Made by a program: the position numbers and the translations under genes. Positions 12,701-22,500 of a stretch of 64,000 nt of DNA are shown here, piece after piece. The notes under the pieces were generated by a model. It saw only the letters and a list, made by a program, of their open reading frames with translations, did not search any database and had not been told where the DNA came from. The stretch comes from Scolanthus callimorphus (lineage: Eukaryota; Cnidaria; Anthozoa; Actiniaria; Edwardsiidae). Position 1 is the first letter of the stretch. Every line of letters begins with the position of its first letter. Where the stretch lies: assembly GCA_033964015.1 (NCBI GenBank), contig CM066916.1:15044501-15108500 (forward strand), read 5' to 3'.

Positions 12701-15700
12701 GTTACACTTCAAAAGCATTTCTAAATAAAAGAAAGCGCACGCGCTTAGAGCAGGAACTCTGCTGACTGAGGACGACGACCAGTTTTATGGTTTCAGGAGT
12801 CCTTGAAACAATACTGGTGGCTAGGAATAGAGGGACAAAAACTATATACGAAGAATTGGGAGGAGATTTAACTACACGTCTCCAGAAATCTGGTGCTAAG
12901 CCTGTTCCGTTATATGTCTTTAGTAGTCAATACAACGCCACTGTGTGGTGCCTTGGCTTTGCAAGTACAGTACAAGCATTTGACAAGAGGAGTAACCATA
13001 TCAACACACTAGGTTTATTCAGTTTATTCATTTTTTTTGCCAGGAAGTATATATATATATAAATATCTAAAAAAAAGATAAGAAACCTTATAATCATGAG
13101 CTCCCTCCTCATCTTAAATAATTAAACATAAGCTTACAAACAGACTGCACATAATGTAACGATTAAAAACAAGCAACACAGACAGACGACACAAACAACA
13201 CAAAAGCGAAGCGAAAAAAAAGAAAGCCCAGCAGATAGAGAGTAGTAACTAATTAGCTAAGAAGAAAATTTTCAGTCTTGATTTAATGTATCAGTCAATT
13301 CCAGCGGTGACCATGCCCCCCCCGGGCATTTGGTCATTTCTAAAAATAAAACTGAAAATTCCCCGCCCCCGGGCTAGCAAAAATGCAGAATACCCCACGG
13401 CGGGGAACACAAAAAGCGGAAAAATGCCCCACCCCCGGACGAGAAAAAGACGGTAATTCTGCGTGACAAAGCTTCACAACAAAAACTTCAACTCCATTTA
13501 TACTGTCCGAGCATTCACAATTCGTTTTTAAATGTACTTTAGTTTTCTCGTCTATGAACGAGTTCTCATTTCACTGAAAGTGAGACAAAATATAAATAAA
13601 GAAGTGACATTCCTAGGCCATTCGCGGTTGTAGCCATTTAGCTGCATCTTTCAATGCGAAATTTACCTTTATTCTATTTGCAGAGCAACTATTTCGCAGT
13701 TATGTTACTTGACTTTTTGCGAAATTGGAACTCTGTTTATAGTGTTAATTCATTTTTATGTTTTTCCACTGAGACGAAATTGCGAAATCTGTTTCTTCTC
13801 TATAGAAGACGTTAACTGTGAAATGTGCAAATGTGTCAGTCTCCAAACGTGGTGTATACGGGCCATGCTCTGCATTATATTTTATGTGGCGTTATTTTCT
13901 GTAACTGGGTTGTAGTTCGCAAAACCCGACGCGCTTGAGATGAGAAAATCAAAATTCCCCACCCCCCTCCCCCGGGAAAAACAATTCCCGACCCCGGGTC
14001 AGCAAAATTTTCAAAATTCCCCACCCCAGGGAAGGCACTGGTGTGCAAATGCCCCACGGTGTCCGGGGGGGATGGTCATCGCTGGAATTGACTGATACAT
14101 AAATAGAGAATAGGAATTGAAATTTGAATTTCTAGGTCCCTGAATACACCCTTTCTTTTGCTTTGAGCCCTGTGTTTTGCTTTGAAAGCCATTTCTCTAA
14201 AAGTATTGACATATGCTTCCGTGATTGTGTATCGCTGATTATACTCTTGTTCTGCTTCTTTCTAAAACTTCAATCTGGAGACACTTGTTATGATTTGAAG
14301 TTCTATCAAAAACGTCAGTCCCAAAGGCGGAGATCCAGGGCCTCCTATCAATGTATGGTGGCTTTAGTGCCTTTTTATTAGCAGCAGGATTGGTTCCGAG
14401 GAAGGGAAGAATAAATGAGAGCTCTGTTAGCCAACCAAAATCCACCAGAGTGGGGACAGTAGACGCTTGGACGCTTATTCTTTATGGCATAACTTTAACT
14501 TCACCGGAATAAAAACTAGCCAACAAAATCCAAGATAGCTCTACTGCGCACTTGTTAACTTCGAAGAAACGCCGTGGAACTGGTGGAAACGGTTACGAGG
14601 CACGCGCTAGATATATGCGTGGGGTCATCAATCCTCGTTAAACCTTATAGGCGATGCAAGTTATACTAGTTTCATGTGAAAGAGTATGTTTCTTGTAAAA
14701 AGAAAAATGGAGAAAACCTACCTCCCCAGTTATTGGCATCTAAAATCCATTTGCAATACTCCTTGTTTGATTTGCCTAGAAATACTTCATTGTAGGTTTC
14801 AGGGTCATCAGATACACACTGAACTATTAACTGCCGTAGATCACCCGCCATAGATGTGTTACCAGTCAGTACATAGCTAGGAGGCAAAAGCACAGGCATA
14901 AGAAAACGTTCATGAAAACAAGTACTGTGTCAGTCAGCCAGATGCTGGACAGCTGATCTCCTGGGGGCGAGGAGGCAATGTGGATACTTGACATGTCATA
15001 GACAAAAACCTAGAAATTCGCTACTAAACGCATCTAACTTTAGAGTACAAACCATGGAGAGGAGACGTCTGAATGGACGTTTCCAGCTATAAGCGCACGC
15101 TCTTCTTTATTCAGAAATGCCCAAGCTAGCCGTGTCCCACAACTACCAGAATGCAGCGCGCGCTTTTTAAACAGTTTGTTCGACAAATGTCCCACATCTA
15201 CCGACATGCAGCGCGCGCGTGCGTTATAGCTGGAACCGTCCATTCACCACGAGATTTTCTCATTTTAAAATTTTTAAAAGTGACAACATTTCGCCTTTTT
15301 CAACAGTTGTGTTGCCTGGCAGTCTGGCTGAGATACTTTAATTCGCACGCTTTCTTTTTGCATGAGAGAAGCATGTGTTGCCATGGAATTGTTCACCTGT
15401 AGGTGTTACCAAGAAAGGTAATAACGGTAACAACAAATCAGATTCTACTGATCGATTTTGGGACAGTGACTACGCAATATGAGGAGAACATTTCATGGTG
15501 TTTCCCAAGACTGAAGAGAAGGGATAGCTGAAATTAAGGCTATTTTGATGACATGTACAATTGTACTTAAGTAGGCAGCAATAAAGTTAATTTATATGTA
15601 TATATGTAGTTTGTAGCTTTTAGGGGGCTAAGTAGCATAATGGTGAACATTTATCAACTACTGTTTCTTCAGCTCTGCAATGGTGTTAACTAAAACGTTT

Positions 15701-18700
15701 GTGGTAATTTGGCCTCTGAACTGTTATGTTCAAGACAGATAAGGGAGCCATTCATTACTGGTTGTTTTAACACGCTGGGGCTAACCACCCCCAAAAATGC
15801 TCATTCAAACTTTGACTCCACATGACTTTCCATCCAAATTTGGTAGATAGGATGACATCACGATGAAAAATATTTTCCATTACTTTTGACAACACTATGA
15901 TGTTTTGTGACATCAACAGAGATTGTGCAATCGTTTGATCATATTTAAGAATTGAAATATGCACTATTATTTCTGTAATGGCTATGATAAATCTTAGCAA
16001 GAGATGTTGAAAACTGAAAACCGTTTGTTGATAGCATAAAAAACAGCTGAGCTCTAGCATTTCAAAGAATGACCCCCTCCCCTAAATGTTTTGTTACAGT
16101 AGCAAATGTATGGGAAAACAACCTCACTGGTAAACTTTTGTTGAGTTTTTAGCCAATTGGACCCATTTCTGTTGTTAAGTGTCAAGCAAATTTTGAATTT
16201 CGTCCTTAGTGCAAAGATATAAAGCGTTGTTATATTGTGACGTCATAAACTATGACATCATGAGTATATATTTTTGGATTTTAAACACTAATAATCGAAA
16301 ATGGAAATGCACAAGCACCATGGTGACCACTCAATACAAGAAAAAACGTTTGTCTTCAAAATGTCATCAAATGTACGAAGTTTGGTTAAAATAGACACAC
16401 GGGGTAGAAAGTTATGGGGAGATTTGATTTTTGGTCACTTAGGGGGGTGGTTGGCCCCAGCGTGACCAACAACCGGTTAGTGCAGTGGTAGAGCACCTGG
16501 CTCCTGGGGGGGAGGTTGGGAGTTCAAAAGTAGTAGGTGCTGCCTTTGCTCTAATATCTGCAAATGGTTAGACCTTTCGCGTCTTCTCGGATAAGGATGT
16601 TAAACCGTAGTTCCCGTCTCTCACATACACTGTCTACACTAACCGGAACCAGAGGGACGTCAGATAAGTTGCCCAACCTCTGTGTCACAGAACTCTCCAT
16701 ACTAACACACACTCATGTTTATAAATTAAAGTGGTTTCTATACGATGAGTTATCTAAAATGTAAAGTGCTTAGAGCTTGGTAATAAGCGCTATATAAGCA
16801 CAGTTACTTTACTTTTACTTTTTACCTTATACTTGAAAACAGGCAGGAATTATCAGCAGGGATCACTCTAGAAAGGTTTTAAAAGATTTGTTTTTGTTAG
16901 TACTTGCACCCTTAAATTTCAAAATTGCTATAGTTAGGAAATATACAATTAAGGAGCATAAAGGGTAACCAGGGGTTCAATAAGTTGGGTCTGTGGTAAT
17001 TGGCAGTAGCTGTTACGGATACCCTGCCCTGATTTATCATTACTATTATTATAATATATATATTTCAATTAATTGTAAGTGTATTATTTAGTCTCAACGT
17101 TTGTAATTTAGTGTAAGTAAAAAATACTTAACTTGGGTGAAGCTAATAAATTAAATTAAGTTTTGAAGTAGCAGGCTAAGTGTTGGAAGTACGTACTAGG
17201 TGGCTGGGTTTCGGGGCCCCATACGAAGACCATAAGGCCTGAGCCTTCTCGGGGTGTATGGGGGCATCCCCCAGGAAATTTTGAAATTCCAGTAGCAGAA
17301 AAGGCATTTTACTCATGTTTGTTATCTAAAGTGGGCTGTCTCACCCTGCTCATAATGAATTGCTTTGTTTTTATTTACATGATTCATTGCATCAGACAAG
17401 CTGCCTTGACACAAAGTACTTCTACTATGAGAAGTTTTTCTCGCATAAAGCTGACAGAACATAAAGCTTTTTCATTGAGTCTCTGAATTTTGATGGTATG
17501 GAAAATAGTGGCAAAGCAATGCATTATGGGAAGGGTGTCAGTTGGGCCCTTTAATATGCAGTTGTGTCAAGTCCATACTCTGTATAGATTGTACATAATA
17601 TAAGGGGTGGCGAATGGTCAATGCGAGAATTCCGAGAACGCGAGAACGCCGCTTTCAAAATCCGAGATCGAGAACTCGATTTGAGATTCGCCATATAAAC
17701 ACAACAAACTGGAAAATCCGAGATCCGAGAAGACCTTAAAAAAAATCCGAGATCTGAGAACGGCAAATTAAAAAATATGAGAATTCGAGAACGCCTAAAA
17801 TTTCATGAGAAAACAGTTTTTTTGAAGGACCATTCGCCATCCCTAATATATTTCAGCCTTCAGCAGTATGACAAGAAGACAACTTAACGGGTAGCGATGT
17901 TTACCTTAAAATTTCGAAAGTCAAGCTAAAATATTGCAAAATCTTGGAATCTTGGTGTCTCAAAGTCTCAGATTTACCCATCGCTACCCCAAACTTAGCC
18001 TTTCTCTTTACCATACTGTGGCCTGTGGAGAGGAAGGGGCTGCCTGGGGGCTGAAGGCTCCTTGTACATTTTGTGTTATAAATTCTGGTCTTCCCCTGAT
18101 GTTTGGGATACATGCTATATTATAAGCTCCCTGACTTCCAAGTGTGCTACATAGGCATGCATACAATTCTCAGTCAGTAGGATTGTTCATGCTACATAGA
18201 CATTGCAAGTGATGTCATTATAGATGAAATAAGTAAAATAAACCATTTTTATTGCACCTACTTTCTGCTAAGAGGTATAGATCTAGTCTCATTTGATTTT
18301 AGAGGACTCTGTAGAATTCTTGGTGCTGTCTTATCTTCCTCTATTATAAGTGTATCTCCAGATCGGACTATAGAACTCAGCTTTGCTGATTTATCATCAA
18401 GAACCATCTGCCTTGGAGGGAATCCTGATAATACTGTAAACAAAATTAACAAAGTCTGAAAATTTGTCAGTTGAGCATCCATTGCAGCGAATCAAAGCAT
18501 TCTAAGTGATTGCAGATAAGAATAAAGCCCTGGCTAAACTAGGACACATGTAGTGCGCAACATTGTAGCTGGACACTTGGACAATGAACTGGATGTGTTT
18601 AAAAACTGGCTTCAGTTCCACTCTATGTATCATGTGTGAATATCAGAAAAATACTGACTTTCAGCTTTTCAGTCATCGAGTATCAACAAAAGTTGACAGA

Positions 18701-19191
18701 AAGGGGCCTCTTTTACATCGGCTATAGCTTCTTGAAAGGAAGTCAATGCTTAACAATTTAACTAGTACCTGTACCGGTAAGTTAAGTTTAGGGCTTGAGC
18801 TTGAGGAAGGACGTCGTATGCAATATGTAACAAACTTTATAGCACTTCTGACTTTAATACCTGCCAATGACTGAAATTCGGGCACAAGAACTCAAAATAT
18901 AATGAAAGGACAACAGAAAAAAACAAACGAACCTCTTTGTGCGTGCGGCGGTACGTCCGTTAACAACCATATCTGCTCTTGCAGTTCAACAACGGTGTTG
19001 TTCAACGTCAGCCCTTTTAGTTCTTTTCTTTGGCCTCCTTTGTACTGACATCGTAGGACCTATGTGGGTAAGAAAACGAGGAAACCAAATTAACAAAGAA
19101 AGTCATTAGGCAATAAATAGGTACTTCTACCTGAGGCTGAAAATAAGTTTGTAAAATAAAACCGAAACAGAAATGACGCACCAGTGCCGCC
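9723..19191 (-). CDS. YOD1: YOD1/OTU1 deubiquitinase, eight exons
   Basis: Exons (transcript order): 19180-19191, 18933-19059, 18262-18433, 16826-16867, 14722-14876, 12479-12565, 11518-11684, 9723-9851. They join in frame to 296 residues. Order: ubiquitin-like (UBX-type) domain (about residues 5-100, with [11 protein letters not shown] and [11 protein letters not shown]); OTU protease domain with PADNSCLF holding the catalytic Asp and Cys on exon 4, EYCKWIL, AIELSIL, and [10 protein letters not shown] holding the catalytic His; and a C-terminal C2H2 finger (LRCLVCQ...[13 protein letters not shown]). These are the hallmarks of YOD1, which trims ubiquitin chains on p97/VCP substrates in ER-associated degradation. 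Length is slightly below the human protein (about 348), mainly at the N-terminus. Exon 1 (MAAL) is the least certain part. Head to head with AMZ. Confidence 0.9.
10460..11215. repeat. GAT-rich imperfect minisatellite in last YOD1 intron
   Basis: Long runs of GATGAT/GGTGAT with higher-order units: a unit of about 62 bp duplicated at 10490-10610, and a unit of about 125 bp duplicated at 10865-11085. Open frames through it only reflect the three-base periodicity. It lies in the intron between YOD1 exons 7 and 8. Confidence 0.75.
11963..12250. mobile_element. MITE with GCCCCGTTCACACGG ends
   Basis: The left end GCCCCGTTCACACGG is mirrored by CCGTGTGAACGGGC at the right end, and two internal copies of the CCGTTCACAC word lie near 12045 and 12170. 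The interior is a string of GATCGC/ATCGCAG words. It is a non-autonomous element inside a YOD1 intron, 230 bp from exon 6. Confidence 0.7.
13287..14099 (+). mobile_element. TWA-target MITE, family A, copy 1
   Basis: An 813-bp element with terminal repeats beginning TGTATCAGTCAATTCCAGC, flanked on both sides by TAA (13284-13286 and 14100-14102). Just inside each end lies a block alternating G/C runs with AAAATTCCCC words. The conserved centre includes a 68-codon open frame (13709-13915) without an ATG. The 3-bp TWA target duplication is characteristic of PIF/Harbinger transposons. It sits in the YOD1 intron between exons 5 and 6. Confidence 0.85.
15071..15245. mobile_element. MITE with GAATGGACG(T/G)TTCCAGCTATA ends
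   Basis: Inverted ends pair GAATGGACGTTTCCAGCTAT with ATAGCTGGAACCGTCCATTC. The interior carries two tandem copies of a CCCACA...CAGCGCGCGC unit. A partial copy of the same element lies at 63661-63773. Confidence 0.75.
15771..16464. mobile_element. 694-bp inverted-repeat element in YOD1 intron
   Basis: The left end CACGCTGGGGCTAACCACCC is matched in inverted orientation at the right end (GGGTGGTTGGCCCCAGCGTG, ending 16464). It has no coding capacity. It directly abuts the SINE that starts near 16468. Confidence 0.7.
16466..16822 (+). mobile_element. tRNA-derived SINE
   Basis: The head contains an RNA polymerase III A-box-like TTAGTGCAGTGGTAGAGC (16478-16495) and a B-box-like GGGAGTTCAAAAG (16518-16530), spaced as in a tRNA. 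The body follows (CTCGGATAAGGATGTTAAACC). The tail AAGCGCTATATAAG plus short T/A repeats resembles the 3' end of CR1/L2-type LINEs, the expected partner for mobilisation. It is inserted antisense to YOD1 and ends only a few bases from the 5' splice site of the catalytic exon. Confidence 0.75.
17604..17844. mobile_element. MITE with GGGGTGGCGAATGGTC ends
   Basis: The ends GGGGTGGCGAATGGTC and GACCATTCGCCATCCCT are imperfect inverted copies. The interior is a string of TCCGAGATCGAGAAC-type words. It lies in a YOD1 intron. Confidence 0.7.
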
Positions 19192-19520
19192 ATTTTGTTT
19201 ACATGTGTAACGCCGCTGGTCTACGTCGACGGCTCAGGAACACAGGAAACCCGTGAACAAAATAACAATAACATTAGCACTTCTCTTTTCCTTGATTTTA
19301 GAGTATAATATTTCTAGCGATTCTGGTACTGATGTTTTAGTCTTCGAACCGCTGCATAAAATCCCGTGGACATATTTTTCAAGAATAGCATCTGAGTATC
19401 TGAGTTGGGTTACCTGTGCCCTGCCCGCAGGACTTGAAGCGAGACCAACATCTCAAACGACCGTCAAAGTCGAGATTTCCATTCATTCATGATGTGAAGT
19501 GAAAGGTTTGTCGCTCACCC
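19192..19520. promoter_or_regulatory. shared divergent promoter of YOD1 and AMZ
   Basis: This is the only space between the two start codons, which face away from each other. The YOD1 start is embedded in CAAAATGGCGGC (minus strand, near 19183-19195), which fits the YY1 consensus AANATGGCGGC commonly found at housekeeping translation starts. No TATA box is evident. Shared regulation is inferred from spacing and orientation. Confidence 0.5.
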
Positions 19521-22500
19521 ATGGCATTTTCATCTGCTATTCCCGTTGCAGCTCTTGGGGATATATCCAACTTCTCCAAGAAAGAGAAAACATTCCTTCG
19601 CAATGGCTTGGGAAACGTTGAGTTGTTTCGCGTTTTACCAGCCCCCGGACCTGACGACTGGCTTGCCTCTCACCCAGAAAAACAACAGAGTGTCCAAACC
19701 TGGAATGAACGCACTCGATCTTCAATTCCTCCGTCGAGAATCCACAAGAAATGTATCTATATTGTTCCTCTTGGTGACGATTGGGTCGAGTCTACTGTTC
19801 AAATCAGCAAATCTGGCCAAAAAGAAACATTTTCAGTTCTTTTGAAGAAATTTGCAGAAGCATTTTTCACTGGGTTCACAGTAAAGCTAATATCACCGGT
19901 AAAGATGAAGCAGCTTAACTGCAGAAGCCGTATAAACCAGTACTCTGGAAAGAAACAGTTGTTAATCAGTGATCTGTACAGATATCTTGAGTCCAAGATG
20001 CCTCCAGATGCCTTTTGTATAGTTGGGTTTACAATGATTGATCTCTATCCAAAGGAAGAATGGAATTTTGTGTTTGGCCAGGCAATGCCTGGTCGTGGTA
20101 TTGGTGTGTTCAGTTTTGCCAGATATGATCCTGGATTTTATGAGGAAAAGTCCAAATCAAGTGGACATGTTTCAGAGATCAGTCCTTTGGTGTTATGGAG
20201 AAGTTGCAAGGTAAGTCTGCTGTCAATAATATTAAATGAATGGAGTAATGAATAAACAAGCAAACAATGGGTAATTCAAGTATTACTGTGTGTGAATGTG
20301 TGGTTCTAGAAAATATCCATACCCCTCAACGGAAGGGTGTTGAAAAGTGACCCTCCCCCCACCCCTCTGGAATTTCCATGGAAAAATACAGTATTTGTAT
20401 GGAAATGATCAAGTAAATTGACCCCCCCACCCCTCCGGAATTTCCATTGCCCTTCCGTAGGGGGGGTATGGATAATTTCTGGAACCACACAATAAATGTA
20501 AGGAAATTGAATACCTGCAATATGTTTAGGGAGGAGTTATTATCAGATTGTTTTAGAATATCAAGCAAATGAACAAGAAGTGGTCAAAATCTTGTTACTC
20601 AACAAAAGGTAATGAGTATGTATAAGTGATAATTAAGCTGTGGTCCTGCCAAACAATTCTCATGGGAACCTGAGAAAATGATCAAAGTTTAGCCTGCTAG
20701 CTGGCTCTCCAGTGTGTTTTTTTTCCGGATATTTGATTTTTTGGTGCGTAGGATTCCTCCCCCGTGACACAGGAATCCCACACGCCAGAAGATCAAATAT
20801 CCAAAAAACCACTGGAAGCCGGCTAGCAGGCTAATCAAAGTTCAGTAAATGTTGCATTTAGCAGGGAAAATATTTGCCAATGACAATCCTATATTTAACA
20901 ATTAGTCAATAGTTGCTGAAGGCGACGTAAATATCAGTGAATAGTCACCAAGACGAACCAATATTTTATGGAGCCTGATCCTCATAGGTGACTAATTGTT
21001 TTAGTTTAGGGGTATTTTTTAGTTCTCGTAATTGTGCCCACGTTGCCCAAATGTTTTCAATGCTATATTCACCTATAGGTACAGACAAACGTCTCGACCA
21101 ATCAGCATGCGGAATTGCTTGAGTAATTATACTTAAATTTATAAATAACCCTGTATTTAAGAAAATTTTGAAATTTAGTCCCATGGGATTCCATGAGAAT
21201 TTTTTGGTGGGACTGCCACTGCTTATAAATGTATTGGAAATAGGAATGTATCAACTTTGTAGTTACATTATTTTTGCACCCCCCCCTTCCCCCCCCCCCC
21301 CCCCAAATAAAAAAGCATTGCTAGCTTGGATCTCAAGCCTTTTCAATGATGGCAATAGAGCGATTGGAGGAAACAAACTTAGAACATTACGTTTATTTAA
21401 AACGGAATATGTAATAGATAGTTACTGAGGCCGGCAGCAATATGAGATATATTGCAGTCAGCTGAGGGCGCAGCCCGAAGCTGACTTCATATATCTCATA
21501 TTGCTGTTGGCCGAAGTAACTATCTAATATATTTACTACTCACATTCCCATCCCATTGTTCTCTTTCTTGCACAATAATGACTGTTTAGAACAATAACTC
21601 AATCCACCTCCTTGTTTATATTCAATATAAAAGGACAAACGATTTAATGAATATGGTCTTTACAAACTGAATTGCCACTATTAAACAATAGGCTTATGTA
21701 ACTTTGATTGCAAAAGCCAATAACAAAAAGGCGATTTGTTCTTAAGGTGTACATGGTTTCATGAAGTATTGATCAGGTTCTGATTTAGTGGCGCGTCCCT
21801 TTCTTCTATTTCTTGCAGTGTTTTCTTTGTGGACAATAGGCCTATGTTATTGCAAAACCCATTAGCCAATCCTAAAACTATTGATATATTTTATAAATGG
21901 CCTTATTATTGTGGTTTTCATTGACCCGTAAAGCACATTGTGTTAGCCAGATAGTTAACACAAACGCGAACAAAAGAAAAAAAGAGTTAATGAACCCTGA
22001 TGTCTTCGATTTGATTCGCGCTTGAGATGTGACCATTCAAAAGCCTTCCCATTGTCCTCTCTCTTGACTTTCTACCGAAGTCAAAGAGAGAGGACCGAAC
22101 AGTCTATTTCAGCCGCATGCAGGGAATGATGGCTTCAGTTTTTTCGGAAGACGAGGAAGAGCGAGAAATTTTCATAACTCAGAGCAGTGCTGCAGAGAAA
22201 GAAGGTAAATATGAAACGCATTTTTGTGTTAAAATTCTACTCTTTTTAATTTTCGGACCAGTTTCTGTTCCTGAAATATCCGGAAAAAATCGCCTTTGCA
22301 ACGTCAAAAGAAAATTCTGCAAAGCCTTTCAATACAACCTCTTTCTTTTGTTTTAGAGAATGACCGATTTAAGAAGCCGGTGACAGCGTCAGACCTGGAA
22401 GAGAATGGGAAAAGTTGGGTCTCCGAACGAAGAATGAATGAACGAACGAAGACGTACGAAGAATGGCTGCAGCGACGGAACGAAGCCGTATTAGCTGATC

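Noticed and set aside
12787..13062. A 91-codon + strand frame in a YOD1 intron
   Set aside because: It has no recognised motif and ends in low-complexity A/T sequence; no splice context supports it.
13709..13915. A 68-codon Cys-rich frame conserved in all family A elements
   Set aside because: It starts at TTG with no in-frame ATG, and its conservation equals that of the surrounding non-coding element, so copy youth explains it.
17901..18113. A possible extra YOD1 exon on the minus strand (acceptor CCTCTCCACAG, donor GTAAAC)
   Set aside because: Exons 3 and 4 already join in phase with complete OTU sequence, and the extra peptide has no counterpart in the family.
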